From NCBI GenBank assembly GCA_024663395.1, contig JANFAH010000003.1, positions 1,860,001 through 1,924,000 of the forward strand: a DNA stretch of 64,000 nucleotides, read 5' to 3'. Below are positions 23,572 through 36,574 of this stretch, in pieces. This DNA is from Pisolithus tinctorius. Taxonomy: Eukaryota > Basidiomycota > Agaricomycetes > Boletales > Pisolithaceae. Positions within the stretch are counted from its first letter, which is position 1, and each line of letters opens with the position of its first letter. The translations under genes were made by a program, and so were the position numbers. The notes beneath the pieces are model-generated. The model did not search any database and was not told the origin of the DNA. It saw only the letters and a list, made by a program, of their open reading frames with translations.

Positions 23572-25076
23572 TTAGCAAAAGGTCCATCCACCCGGCATGC
23601 TGAACTCCCGTGACTTCTTCCCTGGCAGACAGCGCTCTGCGTCTGTCGTCCCATGCGTGTTTCCTGCATAGCGAGATATCGGAGTCATGTCAAACGACTG
23701 AGATGGCAAACGAGGTAGTGAGCAAAACCGAGAGGGCACGACAAGCGACTCGGCCGATAGCATCGCGAGTGAAGTAATCGGCTGTGTGACCGTTCTGCAG
23801 AGATCAACACCGTTGAAGGGCATCACTGCACGGAAAACGTTCATGTGCCCGCACATCGCGTTAGGAGATCCATCTGGCAAATGCATATCACATCCTTGGA
23901 AGCCACAAACCCATTCGTGTTCGCCTTCACGAAGGTCAAGCCAGCTGCCAATCAATTCGTATTCTTCTATTGTCATCCCTCGGGGCGTGTCGCGGCACGG
24001 AACTCCGGCCGGCGCACCGCATCGCTCCGCCAGCCAGGTAGCAAGAGCAACAGAATCCGACGAAGGGAACGACACCAAGGAAGCACGAGAAAGTGGGTCA
24101 TCGCCTTCAAAGCAGTCAGGTTTGGGCATCGGGGTGCTCTTTGGGGCGCCGGAAGAGGGTATGGTGTATTGAGTCCCGGACGATTCCTTCGTAGGCTTTT
24201 TAGCCATTCCTAGACACGCAGCAACTTTCTTGATCCTATTCTTGATGTTATTTCTCATGTTCATCCAGGATTTGGCAACCCGGGTGGTCCTAGGAACTTC
24301 TTTGGACCTGTCCGAAAACGTAGATGATGCCCAAGGTTCTGGCGCAATAGCACCACTCCGGGGACAGCAAGATTCAACAGCGGGCGAGATGGATGTAGGA
24401 GATGGTGGCGGAAGAATGCGTTCGCGGACGGATGGCGTCCAGGGCACGTAAGGACTGTTTGGGTGATGAAAAGCAGGGATCCAATGGGGGCCAATAGTTA
24501 CCTCCTTCTTGCTCTTCCTCGCTAATCGCTTCCGAGATGATGTAGGAGTCGGAGGGACACGGAAAAGCACGGCAGTGGGTACCGAAGATGCTGGACCGTG
24601 GAACTGCGTTTGAATGGAAGGAGTGGAAGGGGACGCTGGGAGATCAAGAAACGACGGGAACTGTAGTGGGGAGGCAGAAGGCAGAGGTGGAAGTGGCCGA
24701 TAAGAGTTGTCATCGAGAGCGGCCTTCATACTTAGAGATTCGTCAAGTTTAGGGAGTTTGCAGCAGGGTACGACGAGTAGGGTGGGATCTTCGAGTCTCC
24801 CTTGTGGGGTAGTATTGGTTGGCTACGCAGCGTAAAGTCAGATCTCGGAAGGCATTGCTGGAAGACTCAACATACGACGCTGTTCGAATTGGTTTTATCT
24901 CCCAAGGCGACCCGGGCCACTACCCGGGATTTACGCCTTGGGGTCTTTTCGACTTCAAGATAGCGTTCATGGCTGATGGGGCAATTAGGTATTACTGACG
25001 GTACTTCGGAAGGAAGGGAGATCTTCAGGATGATGTTGTCGAGACCAGCAAGACGATCTTTGGAGAAGTGGAACAT
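23572..25076 (-). CDS. basic, Pro/Ser-rich protein of unknown function
   Basis: Two exons (25076-24876 and 24822-23572, GT-AG, 54-nt intron) give 483 residues starting MFHFSKDRLAGLDNI. The first exon is conserved-looking (LPSEVPSVIP), the middle is Pro/Ser-rich and includes IGPHWIPAFHHPNSPYVPW and a basic helix NMRNNIKNRIKKVAACLG. A cluster of features lies near residues 325-385: RASLVSFPSSDSVALATWLA, MTIEEYELIGSWLDL, then Cys/His-containing WVCGFQGCDMH and NAMCGHMNVF. The Cys/His spacing could bind metal but is not a pattern I recognise. No membrane span or signal peptide. Function unknown. Confidence 0.7.
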
Positions 25077-25353
25077 TGAAGGAACGACAGAGATATTAGC
25101 GAACGACTAGCGAGAGTGAGGGAGGAGGGACAGACGGGGCGTGTTGTCGATGGCGGACAGGCTGGCTGCTTGTATACATACACCTAGCTCACAAACGATA
25201 ACAATGGTTCATTACGTCACAGTACTACGCAAACTATAGGCTTCGCTTAGTTTGAAGACAAAGTATGCCAAAAGCGGAAAAATTTGCAGCCTCGAGGCTT
25301 TCCATGCTAATTGTGATGCGGCGGCAAAGCCAGTCACCCGTGTACACGCTGCT

Positions 25354-27226
25354 CTACGTGTCCTTCCATTCACGTTCCCAAACCTTGAACAGATGGTTCA
25401 GACAGGACGCTCGACGCACATGGGGATATATACCTCAAAGAATCTACGTCGATCTGCGATCTTGATACCTCGACAGCTGGTGAGGTCAAGTTGCTCGAGT
25501 TTCGGGCATGCATCGATTATAGGAAAGAGCCCAGCACCTGTGGGACACAGGTTTATCAACAGAGAGTGCACACGCGAGGCAAGGAGCTGACTAGTTATCT
25601 TGGTCCCCGCTAGTTCAAGGGAAACAAGCGAAGAGCAACTTGATAGATATGGCGCTGCCTCGTCATCGACACCAGTGTGATTCAAATTGAGTTCTCGTAA
25701 TCGCGGTGGGTCTTCTTCGTTCGTCTCAGCTACTAACCCACACAGATCCCTTGATCTCAGATACTGCAATCCGGAAAGATTCAGTTGCTATCCCAGTATG
25801 TTTCAGATGAAGGATAAACTTAGGCGAGCGGGTGGAGTTCGTTACCTTGAGTCTCCTTCCTACTTTCTGAACGAATTCTGTGAGCGCTCCGTTCCCTCTG
25901 AATGTCAGTCCCAACTTCGAATTGCCCACGAGACTGACTCTTTCTAGGTCCCTGAGCGTTACAAGTTTATCTGTGAGGAACGCCAGTGACTCGTCGGTCA
26001 TGCTCATTGCAGAGGGGTTCCCCACGGAAACAAATGAACCTTGTCCACCACCACCAAGGGCTCCCAAAGCGAGTGTTTGTAGATGAGGCAATCCCGCGAT
26101 CAAAGCTATGACATCCGTGGGCGGCGCATTTGTAGAGGTGAGGGTCAGCTTCTCCAACGCGGGAATGGAATTTGTGTCAAATGGCGAGCGGCGAATTTGT
26201 GTGAAAGAAACATCTAGGCGCTTCAGGTTGGGACAACGAGCCAAAAAGGGCTGTATAGATACATCGGACAGCGAAAGTTGCCTCAACTTCAGATTTTGTA
26301 GATTTGCGAAGACGGCGTTCGTCTCCGAAAGACGATCGAACAACTTCGCAAATGTTGCGTCTGACTGCGAGAGAGTGCCATCTTGAGTCACCACAATACA
26401 CTCCACTCCGACAATGAAGACCAGTACTTACCCAACTAGATATTCCGGCTACTTTTATGACTTGCAACGACGTGCAGGAATTGAGAATACTGCCAAGGGA
26501 TGCTGGAGTGACCCCAGTATAGTTGAAGTTGACTTTAGTCAGGAAATGACATGAAGCCGCAGCCTCTGCGGTCCTTACACTAACTTGGGTACACCCGCTG
26601 GACCAGTGTCAGCCAGCCTTTGTACTTGGTCGTTACACCTCACCGAAGCACGAGAACGCGCAATTGCGGCAGGTGAGACACCAATGATGCAAAGAGCGAG
26701 TCCGAGTACTTGTCGAATCCGATCAAGTGGAGCTCGCGAAGGGAGTCGTTCCTCGCGACAGAGACGATAGTCTGCTTTAGCACACCTGGCAGGGCACTGG
26801 ATAGCACGAGTGAAGGACCACGGAGAAAATACTGCCCAACCACGCCTCAGACGAATTTATGCGTCAAAATGACAGTGTGCGTACCAACGCGATGAAACCA
26901 TGCGAGAGGAGGTTCGGACAAAACCGTTGCAACATATTGAATAGTTTTGGTACCACAATGTCTGGCAGGCGCTTTAACCACACCCTGACGTACCGCCAAA
27001 GCCGTTCATTAGATGATAGCACTTGGATGTTTTCCACAAAACGACGAGCAGCCAATGTTGTCAACGTTGAAATAGGTCCACCTGAGGTCAGAGTACGAAC
27101 AGACAGTGCAGAAGCAGACGGTATCTGCCTTGGCTCTCCTGTCAGAAGGTCATCCTCAGTTGCCGCTCCAAAAGCCCGACGCCCTTTGGGAAGGGCCGTG
27201 CGTGAGCGTGATTTATTCCTTGACAT
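25354..27226 (-). CDS. leucine-rich repeat (RNI-like) protein
   Basis: Starts MSRNKSRSRTALPKGRRA and ends FFEVWEREWKDT-stop through a last GT-AG intron (acceptor before GTTTGGGAACG). Leucine-rich repeats of the ribonuclease-inhibitor type run through most of the protein: LRELHLIGFDKYSD, LPQLRVLVLR, LTKVNFNYTGVTPASL, LQNLKLRQLSLSDV, LKRLDVSFTQI, LERVSLVGNS, LRELNLNHTGVDDEAA and LEQLDLTSCRGI. Five or six short introns interrupt it. The N-terminal part (ERLWRYVRVWLKRLPD, LLSHGFIAL) resembles Rad7/AMN1-like fungal LRR proteins, but no F-box is clear. Likely a protein-interaction scaffold; the exact role cannot be told. Confidence 0.8.
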
Positions 27227-27477
27227 GGCATACCATGGCAGTCCTTACGGCCTGTGGTTATGTTGCACTGTCCAGAGCCTGCGATGGAGGGTGGTGATTA
27301 GGATTGAGTTACCAGACGTCTCGTGTCTAAACCACGCAAGGCTATTGCCACCACCTTATTTTGGCTTGATCGATACCAAAACCCTCATAATCATATGATG
27401 TCAATTCAATTACATTCTCTACGGTAGCGGATTGCATTAATACTCTGGAGTGTATCAAGTACTTCAGAGCAAGGGGA

Positions 27478-29035
27478 TTAGATCGAGCCCCAAAGCCAGA
27501 TGCTTGCGACCACAGCGCCAAGTAACCCTACACTCACCCTCCATATGATTATCTCCACCTTTTTGACTATTGGCACTTGTGGATATCCGAACATAGAGCG
27601 AACAAAGGTTAGAATAATCAAAGGCAGCGGTAGGAGATTGAAGGGAGGAGAGAAGACACGTCCAGTATAGCGGACGACGGTACAGTAGAATCGTTTCCGA
27701 GCTAATTTGCCAACCGCAGGTGTATATCGATCCCAAGGTTCGCCCGTGGTAACAATGGACATCTCCGCGGCAGAGAAGCTCATGAAACTTGCAAAAAGAA
27801 ATAGCCCAATGACAAGAAGAAAAAGCAGGGAAAACGAAGCCCGTGTGTCCATGGGAGCCGGATTTAAGTTAGAAGGGTGGAATGTGGAGTCGGCAAGGGA
27901 GGCGGACACAAGGTATGAAGCGAGGAGAAGGGCAGGCAAAATAAACACAGTGGTAGGTAACAAGATTCGGAGAGTACCTTGTATCAGCAACGTGGAAAGT
28001 GGAGCGAAGGTACTCGGATACAGGAGATAGACGATACTGGGTGGATAGGGGAAGTGAAGGGAAACAACGTGGACCATGAGGGCCATATGTAGGAAGGTGA
28101 ATGCCAAGCTTCCGGGGAGAGGTGCTGAGGGTAGCGTGAGGAGGAAGCCAAGAAAGGCTAGGAGATATGATAACGAATATATTGACCAAGGGGCAACGAG
28201 GGAGGAAGCTGCGATAACCAAGATGAAAGTTTCGCGTGCACCGTACCAGCGGTAGCTGAAAGACGTAATGAATGAGGGGGGGTACAGCAAGTAATGAGCT
28301 AGAGTGCCAACGAAGATAAGGTGACCTAAGAGATGAAGAAAATGAATTGCCCTTTTACTTTCGTGAGATGGCTGGCACCCATGTGAGTGAATAGCCTCAC
28401 CTGGGTGAGGTCAGAGTATCGAAGCGTTGCCAACCCTGATGCCTCGAGTCATCGCTGCAACGCAGGCCCATTCTCCAGGTAGCCATCATAGTGGCTTGAA
28501 TGATAGGTTGAGTCAAGAACGCTGGTGGTACATTGTCGGCGAAAAAGGAGTCCACCACTTGAAATGCGTAGTGCTCAGAACAAACACAAGGGTTGTTACC
28601 TGATAGCATAGCCTGCTCACCTCTGAGAAGCTGCACAGATTCAGGCTGCGAGGGGAACTCGGACCACAAAACAGATTGAATTTCTTGAAGTGGTGGATTC
28701 GTGTCCAGGTACTCCGACCATAGGACAAGTAGCCGATTCTCAGTGTCATTTGCCAAGGATGCAATGTCCTTCGCTGAAGTCCAAAGGGATGTGAGGTCCT
28801 TGGATCTATCTGTCGGGGGAAAGCAAGATCGGTACAGGTGTATGTGCACGAGTGTCAGGAAGGCCATCCGTTCGCCGGGATGGACGTCGAACTCGGGGAT
28901 ATCGCGATTTGCAGCAATGGCATCCTTCAAGCGGCCGACGGCAGGAAATACAGCAGGCCGTCGTCTCCGTAGTGAACGTTGGGGTAGCAGCGGGCACCCT
29001 TCATCCTGCTGATCAGGAGGTGGTGCACTCATCAT
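27478..29035 (-). CDS. unknown protein: soluble N-terminal half plus polytopic membrane half
   Basis: The N-terminal exon (29035-28401) encodes a soluble, mostly helical region starting MMSAPPPDQQDEG with a basic RRRRPA patch. The C-terminal exon (28255-27478) encodes five or six hydrophobic spans (for example LSYLLAFLGFLLTLPSA and FLLVIGLFLFASF) and ends IWLWGSI. Joining CCCAG|gtgagg to tttcag|CTACCG keeps phase and gives 470 residues, with a 145-nt intron. The membrane frame also stays open further 5' (reading HLIFVGTLAHYLL), which would join to another acceptor, but that choice is out of phase with the upstream exon. If the two exons are instead separate genes, the second lacks an ATG. Function unknown; probably an organellar or plasma membrane protein. 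Confidence 0.6.
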
Positions 29036-29127
29036 GCGTCATGTATCATCCACGGGGTGTTGGTGCTTGAACTTCTTGCTGAGACCCATCCACGTGACAC
29101 GTCCAACGACTCTTTCTCCTGCACGAT

Positions 29128-30420
29128 ATGAGCACTCAGGCAGTACCACTGCTACAGACCATTGAACCGGACGACCCGTCTGCAGAGAACGTGCACAAGC
29201 CAAATGCTGCTCCTCAACAGAGGCAGAATCTCGCTGCCAGCTCAACGATGGCGTCAAACCATAACGACGCGGAATCAGGTCTGAAGCCTCGCCCGTCCAT
29301 CCTGATTTCGTTGTTACTGACGCGTTCTGTCCAGCCCTTTCTGGCATTCTGAAACAAGCTGAGAATAAGCCATGGATCGTTGTAGCCCTCACCCCCCTGA
29401 TACGCGCCACAGTCTGCACACCCAGCGGTGCTGCTCTGCCTGTACTTCTTCCGAGTATCAGCCATTTCGGTCTACGTCCTCTGTGGCCTCTTCACTGATA
29501 ACTACGTACTCTCTGTAAGTGGTGGCCTGATGCCATCAGTTTATTGGACATCACTTACACGTCCACAGACTGTCGTAGTCGTTGTACTCCTTGCAATGGA
29601 TTTTTGGAATTGTAGGGTGGGTATAAGCATCGTCGCACCGTTCTTCATTCCAATATGTTTTTTAAAAGAATGTTGCCGGCCGTAGACTGGTCGGGCTGCG
29701 GTTCTGGAATCAGGTATGCTCTGGACATTGGCATTCCAGGCCTTTCATATAACCTCAAATGAAACTCAAGATTGATGAAGATGGCGAGAGCTACTGGGTC
29801 TTTGAAAGCAGAGATGTGGGTCTTCTCCTTTTCTTTCTCGCGGCGTTCTCGGAATATTCACCGCCTTGTTGGCATTCCATTCTTCCACCCCATGCAGCCG
29901 TCCCGTCCCGCAAACCCCGTTGATTCAAGGCAGGTGTTCCATTCCTCACAAAGAACACGCATTCCGATCTGGAGCCTGACACTCATTTCCCATCTAGGAT
30001 GTTTTGGGTGGGTGATTACAATGCTAAAATCAACGCCCATTGAATTGTCACCCCATGCGTTCGCAACGTGCTTTAGATCGCCATTTACGTCTTCCCTGTG
30101 TGCTGGCTGCTGCTATTCGTGATATCTATCGTGAGATTCAATCTTTCGTAAGTTTCCTGCGTACGATCAATACGCCGTGATCATTCACATTGTGTAGCTT
30201 CATACCGATCGTGGTACTTGCGCTAGTGTTTAATATCACGAATGCAGTGGGTTTTACCTATGCGTAAGTGAAATAATGAGTATCAAGCTTTGTGCTCACA
30301 ATCTGTAGTGATAGAGATGCCAAACAGCGGGGCATTGCTAGTTCAGCCTGGAATGTGGGTATCGGTGGGCAGATCATGTCCGGTGTTGTTAGGAATAGCA
30401 TCGGCAAGATTTTTGGATAG
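29128..30420 (+). CDS. TVP23: Golgi membrane protein TVP23 homologue
   Basis: A four-span Golgi protein of the Tlg2-vesicle set. Eleven exons add up to 241 residues in phase: 29128-29278, 29335-29378, 29413-29514, 29569-29616, 29669-29713, 29771-29815, 29898-29929, 29998-30007, 30077-30147, 30198-30263, 30309-30420. Family text: [79 protein letters not shown] and the C-terminal [14 protein letters not shown]. Exon 8 is only 10 nt, and the intron before it (29930-29997) starts with GC (gcaggt). Its start lies 92 bp from that of the divergent membrane-protein gene at 29035. Confidence 0.92.
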
Positions 30421-30715
30421 ATGATCACATGCCAGCTTCCATCTTCAAAGACGAGTATGTTCATTACCCAGAATTGCAAGTAGCTGCTCCAACAGACCTC
30501 ACACTATCTTTGCGTCCTGTGAATCGAAGCCGACGTGACATAGGTAACCACAGCAAAGTGCAGGTACTAATTTTACACAAATGCAAATGTGCAACGAGAT
30601 GCAACAAAATCGCGAGTGAATAACAAGTCTGGAACATGGACATGGCATAGGAGCACGAAGACTAGTGTGCATACAATGGTGGCCGCGGTCGTCCACTTTG
30701 CTATATTGTTCGAGC

Positions 30716-32834
30716 CTATTCCAACCCTACCCAGCCTCTGGCATCGACGCGTGAGTGCGCCGTGGTAGGGGCCGCGGACGAGCCAACTCCGATGAACGAT
30801 ATCGTACGACCTCTGGAGGAGGCCATTGCCACACGCGGTGTGACCTGCGACGGGAAGGGGTACGCGTTGGGTTGCACGCTAGACGTAACAGTCATGGTAG
30901 CTGGCGTACGCGTCGCTGTGGTGACGGTGGGCGATGGAGGAAAAACGAAGAGTGTTTGTGTCGCAGATAACAAGGTTCGAGGGGTTGTTTTAGAAGGGAA
31001 AGTTACCTGATTAGAGGTATCCGGAAGCTTGAGCGAAGGTGGCACATGTTTTCGAGAACTTCGTTTCCGGCGAGGCCGAGATGGCGGATCTCCGACGGGC
31101 GCAAGGACTGGAGTAACCGGGGAGGGAGGAACCGGGGGTAATACTCCAAGGGTGAGTGGCCGGCGCCTTGCTCTGCTTGGGGCAATGTTGGCTGACGCTC
31201 GGACTACAGATTGCCGCGTAACGTGGAATGTGAGCTTTGTGGGAGATGCCGACGGTGCAGACATCAGATGTCTACGGACAGGTAATGGGCGAGCTGGGAA
31301 ATTGTTGAATGTTAGAGGAAGTCGAGAATCGGACTCGCTCGGAGAACCAGGAGATTCACTCGACAAAGATGGACTCCGCCTCGGCTCCGTTGTGTCGTCA
31401 AAGCCACCGCCGACGCCCAACAGTTCGGCCTCTTCGTCAGCTTCTACCAAGTTCTCGCTGAGTACACTCCCGCAACTAGTGCGAATGCTTGCGACAGATC
31501 CTGCTCGCTTTCGCTCGTTTAGGCTTTTTTGGGTAGAACTCAAACCAATTTCGGAACACGTCGAAGCTGCTGACGGCCTACGTGCAATGATACGTTCTTC
31601 CATCGCACGGTCGAGATCCTTGGCCTCCTGTTGAATGGCATCGTTATCCCGATCTTCGTAGCCCTCGGCTGCGAAAGCATCGCGGCGGCGTCCCCATTCT
31701 TTCTCCTCGTCGGATGTCGACGAGGATTTGTCTGATCGGGTAGGGGAAGCATTCCCACCTTGTAAAACCTTCTCATAATCGAGCAGTTGGTAAATGAGGC
31801 TGTGGAGCAAGGATTAATTAAAGACAGGTTGCAGGGGCACGCACACTTACGACATGTTGGGACCCACATGCTTACTCTTCTCTTTCACAAAAGAGTAAGC
31901 TGCTTGCATGCCCCTGAGTTCCCATACTTCTGGGGGAACAAAAGAGCAACGTGTTGCAGCAGCGCGCATGACAATAGCGATCATCAGGGTGGCTGAGCGA
32001 GAGACTCCACATTGACAGCTAGAATCGGACATGAGAGAAGAAGACATGGGCTGAATACTTTACCCACTGTATGAGAACGCCCTCATTGCGAGCAAGAGCG
32101 GCATCTACGAAAGCCATGGCAGCGGGGAAACCTTCAGTGACGAGATGCCTTTCGCCATGAGACCACTGCAGTTTGAGGTAATGGATTCCCGGACGACCTG
32201 TGGGTAAGTGAGGTGGATAATAGGTCGACTCTGGTTCTCTTGCTCTAGCACTGAGGTTTGGGGTGGAGGCTGACTGGCGAAGGGGTTGGGGGTGGGATGC
32301 GTCGAAGGGAGAATTGACTTCCTTGGCGACGTTGAGGATGGCCTTGATACGGCGTTGGATGAGGGCCGGCCAATCACGGGCGTTGTCTTCGGAACCGAGC
32401 CATATGCCAGGAAGGACCTGAATTGGGCCATCGAGATAGGGCACGGTGGGAGAACCGTCTTCGTCTTTTCTATGAAGGGCAGGGACGACGGTAGTATTAG
32501 GGAGGGACAGGATGGAAGGACGCCGGAGAGCAGGAGTGGGAAAGGGGTGGAGGTCGAGGGCACTTTGGGGAGGTGAGATGAGTGAATTCGTGGACGAATC
32601 TGCGGAAGGCAGGTTTATAGATAGTTTTTTCATGTTTCTAGAAGAGCGAGGTTTCTGGAGGGGACACTTGAGGTGCTCAGAGGTTGGGGAGGACAGGGTT
32701 GAGTGGGAAGAGGTGTCGTCTGTGGAAAGCACTATAAGGGGGTTATGCTGAGGAGTGTTAATGCGGAGGGCTGTGGGAGGACATCTTTTGCGTGGCACTG
32801 GGACCTGGGCCTCATCCTGACTTGTCGAAGGCAT
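30716..32834 (-). CDS. dual-specificity protein phosphatase (MAP-kinase phosphatase type)
   Basis: The ATG at 32834 begins MPSTSQDEAQVPVPRKRC. About 150 Ser/Pro-rich residues precede the DSP domain: VLPGIWLGSEDNARDW, IKAILNVAKEV, HYLKLQWSHGE, then VLIHCQCGVSRSATLMIA, the C-x5-R active site with HC-x-CGVSRS. A GT-AG intron (donor gtgggt) falls exactly between the codon bases of the active-site His, and splicing creates VLIHCQ. The next intron yields GPNMSLIYQLLDYE, the end of the domain. The C-terminal tail of about 340 residues is Ser/Pro-rich and disordered with acidic DEAEL-like patches. By family it removes phosphates from Tyr and Thr of MAP kinases, as Msg5-type enzymes do. Confidence 0.9.
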
Positions 32835-33360
32835 GATAACGAGATATATGAACACTCCACGTCCAGCGTGAATTTCAATCGATAAAACAGACAAGCCAAT
32901 CCTGGCTCTTTGCACACTCGAACGAAGAATATAACAGAGAAATAACCGAAGAAGAAAAAATAAGAGAAAGAAGAAAGGAAAAGAGGTATACAGAAGAGGG
33001 TTGCCCTCGACAATGCAGGATGAATCGATGATGGTTCGAATCTGTACTTATGTGTTGCCGGTGGGGCCCCTGCGACGACGACGGGGGGCGTGTTTGTGTG
33101 TGTTTGTTTCACGCCATGGCGACGACAACACAGGCGGTGCGCTGACTGTCGGATGAGGCTGCCTCGTTGAAATCCAGCGGTCCGACACGTTGTTGATCTG
33201 AACAAGCTGAGCGGAAATGGCCTGGGGCTGGGACCGCAGTGTCCATGAGGATGGCCACGCCGGTCATTGGACACTCCGTGCGATAAGCAATAAGTAATGT
33301 ATATGTAGCATCAATATTGGGCGCTTGTTTCGTAATGCTCGCTTAACAGCGCGCCTCGAC
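32835..33360. promoter_or_regulatory. divergent promoter region of the phosphatase and CBR1
   Basis: The two genes are head to head. On the phosphatase side, 32930-33000 is strongly purine-rich (a long A/G tract on the plus strand, hence C/T-rich on the coding strand), typical of fungal core promoters and leaders. The CBR1 side contains a TAATGTATATGT patch at 33292-33305. No gene is seen; the 180-codon minus-strand frame here overlaps the leader and has no motif. Confidence 0.5.
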
Positions 33361-33528
33361 ATGAACAACCACGTACTCTTCATTGGCTCGTTCTTCCTCA
33401 CCTTCACGACCCTCTTCGTAGGCTCGCGCTTTCTCAACGCCAAGCTCGAAGAAGCGGGCTACGACATCTCCAGATTGATTCTCATCGGTCTTGAGCCAAA
33501 AGGTCATACCACCCCGGCAGGCAGCAAC

Positions 33529-34717
<1,189 letters not shown>

Positions 34718-35658
34718 CATCGGGCGGCTGATTGTTGGATTAGAACTTCGATGAAATAGACGCGAGATGACCGATAGAAATTTGTTCGTCTTGACTTGCT
34801 CTCTTGATGCTGCAGACCATGCAAATAGAGATCACGTTATGAAGCACGGTAAATGGACAGCATCGCTAGTGTCAAGACTGCGCCATCAACTCGTCAGCCA
34901 CTGGCCACTGGCCAGGAACTGCATTGGCTTGATCTCATTTCAAATTGCACTACCATCTGCCAACAGAGATCTAGCTGATCTGGAAAGCTTCGCTCAGCAT
35001 AGATCAAAGTACGCCTTGTCTCGTTGGAACAAGCCCAGGAATGTCAATCCCCGCACAGGATATGTACTATGATATTTGGATATCCCACATGCCTCTTGCC
35101 ATAAGGTTGCGCCGTGTCGCTCTAATAACAAATCGGAGGCACGCCTTCAGGCAGATGCTGCGTCTTCGCGAACGTATTTGTTGAATGCCACCCGTCTCTC
35201 ACCAAGCAATTGCTGTGGCACTGGCAACGAACTGACTTGAAACGGATGGCGAGTCAAGGTGTGTTCGTTCACTACCGCAAAGGTGGTGAACCCCCGTTCA
35301 TGGTGCTGCACCCCGTCCGATGCTCATTAGGCGCGGGCCTTCTGTTATCTACAGTACTGAAGAACGTGCATGCCTTCGAGGCTAATACAGACCCCGACGT
35401 GTCAGCCCCCCCCCCCCCCCCCAAGGTATTCCACATGTTAGAATAATAGAGTAAGTGGGAGAGAAACATATTAGTTAAGAACACATCGCGTATTACAATA
35501 CTGTACGATAATTTCATGCCTCACCAACCCAATGATCAGGCCATTGGAGAAGTCAGCCGAACGCTTGAATCCTCCAGCATCTCGACTCGACACTCATTTA
35601 ATCTAACGAGGGTATGGGAAGCTATCGTAAGACAATGAGAACGATAAGCGGACAATGC
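34718..35658. other. 0.94-kb stretch without a supported gene
   Basis: Between the convergent CBR1 and DLT1-like stops. No open frame with a recognisable motif. It carries a run of 17 C at 35406-35422. Both 3' UTRs must lie here; AT-rich text at 35440-35520 fits a polyadenylation region. Confidence 0.5.
35406..35422. repeat. poly-C tract (17 C)
   Basis: Uninterrupted run of 17 C on the plus strand in the gap between CBR1 and the DLT1-like gene. A tract of this kind can form an i-motif/G-quadruplex pair and is also a common place for length errors in sequencing. Confidence 0.9.
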
Positions 35659-36574
35659 CTACATTTTTCCTATTTCGTTTGCGGCTAGCATACCGATCAG
35701 GAATTCTTCTTCAGTCGGCTCCCTATGGGACGTCCGCGCCAGCTGTATTGCGGAGTCATAGTAATGAAGGGATGTGAATCCATCCCCGTCTTTTGGTAAT
35801 AAGGGAAGGATGAATCGAAAATGGTGCAGCATGCGAGCATGAGGTTTCAGTCGAGGATGGCTGGGAATAACCAAGTGTGCCTTGGCATCTTCAGTGAACG
35901 GTGAGATTGCCCCGATCCCAACGCAACGGCAGCTCAGGAGACACACCAATGTCAGCGATGGTATCCAGCAATGCACGCCGGAAGCGAATTCCAGAGTACT
36001 CTGTACCTGAAACCCCACTGGTGATGAGCTCACGGCGAGCAAGAGAACGATATCAATACTTACCTGGTCTACCCCAACCCGGGTGAATGATATGTCGAGG
36101 TTGACACTCGTACGACACTAGGCAAGCCCGAGAAAACTCTTGGGAAATGTACTCGCGGACTTGCTACTGCAGGCATAAATGCGACTCCTCAGCACCTACG
36201 TCACGACAAACTCGCCTTGGGGACTTGGGTCCGGTTAACTGTAGTGTAGACCTTCGATATCCGCTGCAGCCTTCTCCTGACCGCCACTCGACGCCTTATA
36301 CACAATGTTATGGAGACCAGGAACTGGACAGCGCAGAGACATTCGACTTAGTCTTGGGGGAAAAGAGGAGAATAATACTAACCACTAAGACATAGGTGGC
36401 GGCTATGCAAACTGCGTTCCAGTTATTCCTCCACGACCTAGTCGGTGCGGTCCTGACTGCCTGTGAGAGTAAGGAAGCGAGGGAACCTGCAAAGAAACAT
36501 CCCGTGATGAGTGCCAAAGCAACATAGCTTGCCTCCGAGATCCAGAACAGCGCGCGGGGCGACAGCGTCCGCAT
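35659..36574 (-). CDS. DLT1: DLT1-like membrane protein (defect at low temperature 1)
   Basis: Start MRTLSPRALFW at 36574. Two N-terminal spans (SYVALALITGCFFAGSLASL and VCIAATYVLVVSIILLF) precede a basic segment KRRVAVRRRLQRISK, then VREYISQEFSRACLVSYECQ, HPGWGRPGTEYSGI and a C-terminal domain HLVIPSHPRLKPHARMLHHF with YYDSAIQLARTSHREPTEEE. This order matches fungal Dlt1, a poorly characterised protein needed for growth in the cold in yeast. Five exons: 36574-36348, 36294-36216, 36163-36064, then 36006 onward with one more intron. The intron 36215-36164 has a GC donor (gcgagt). Joins are in phase. Confidence 0.82.

Noticed and set aside
28290..28400. A separate membrane-protein gene starting near 28290
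   Set aside because: The apparent start there is TTG, not ATG, and no ATG is in frame upstream. Joining to the preceding exon restores phase.
31029..31634. 201-codon plus-strand frame opposite the phosphatase tail
   Set aside because: It runs antisense to the Ser/Pro-rich tail of the phosphatase. It has no motif and low-complexity composition from the opposite strand.
35406..35422. The poly-C run as a telomere-like or functional repeat
   Set aside because: Only a single homopolymer and no repeat units. Probably a length-variable tract or sequencing artefact.
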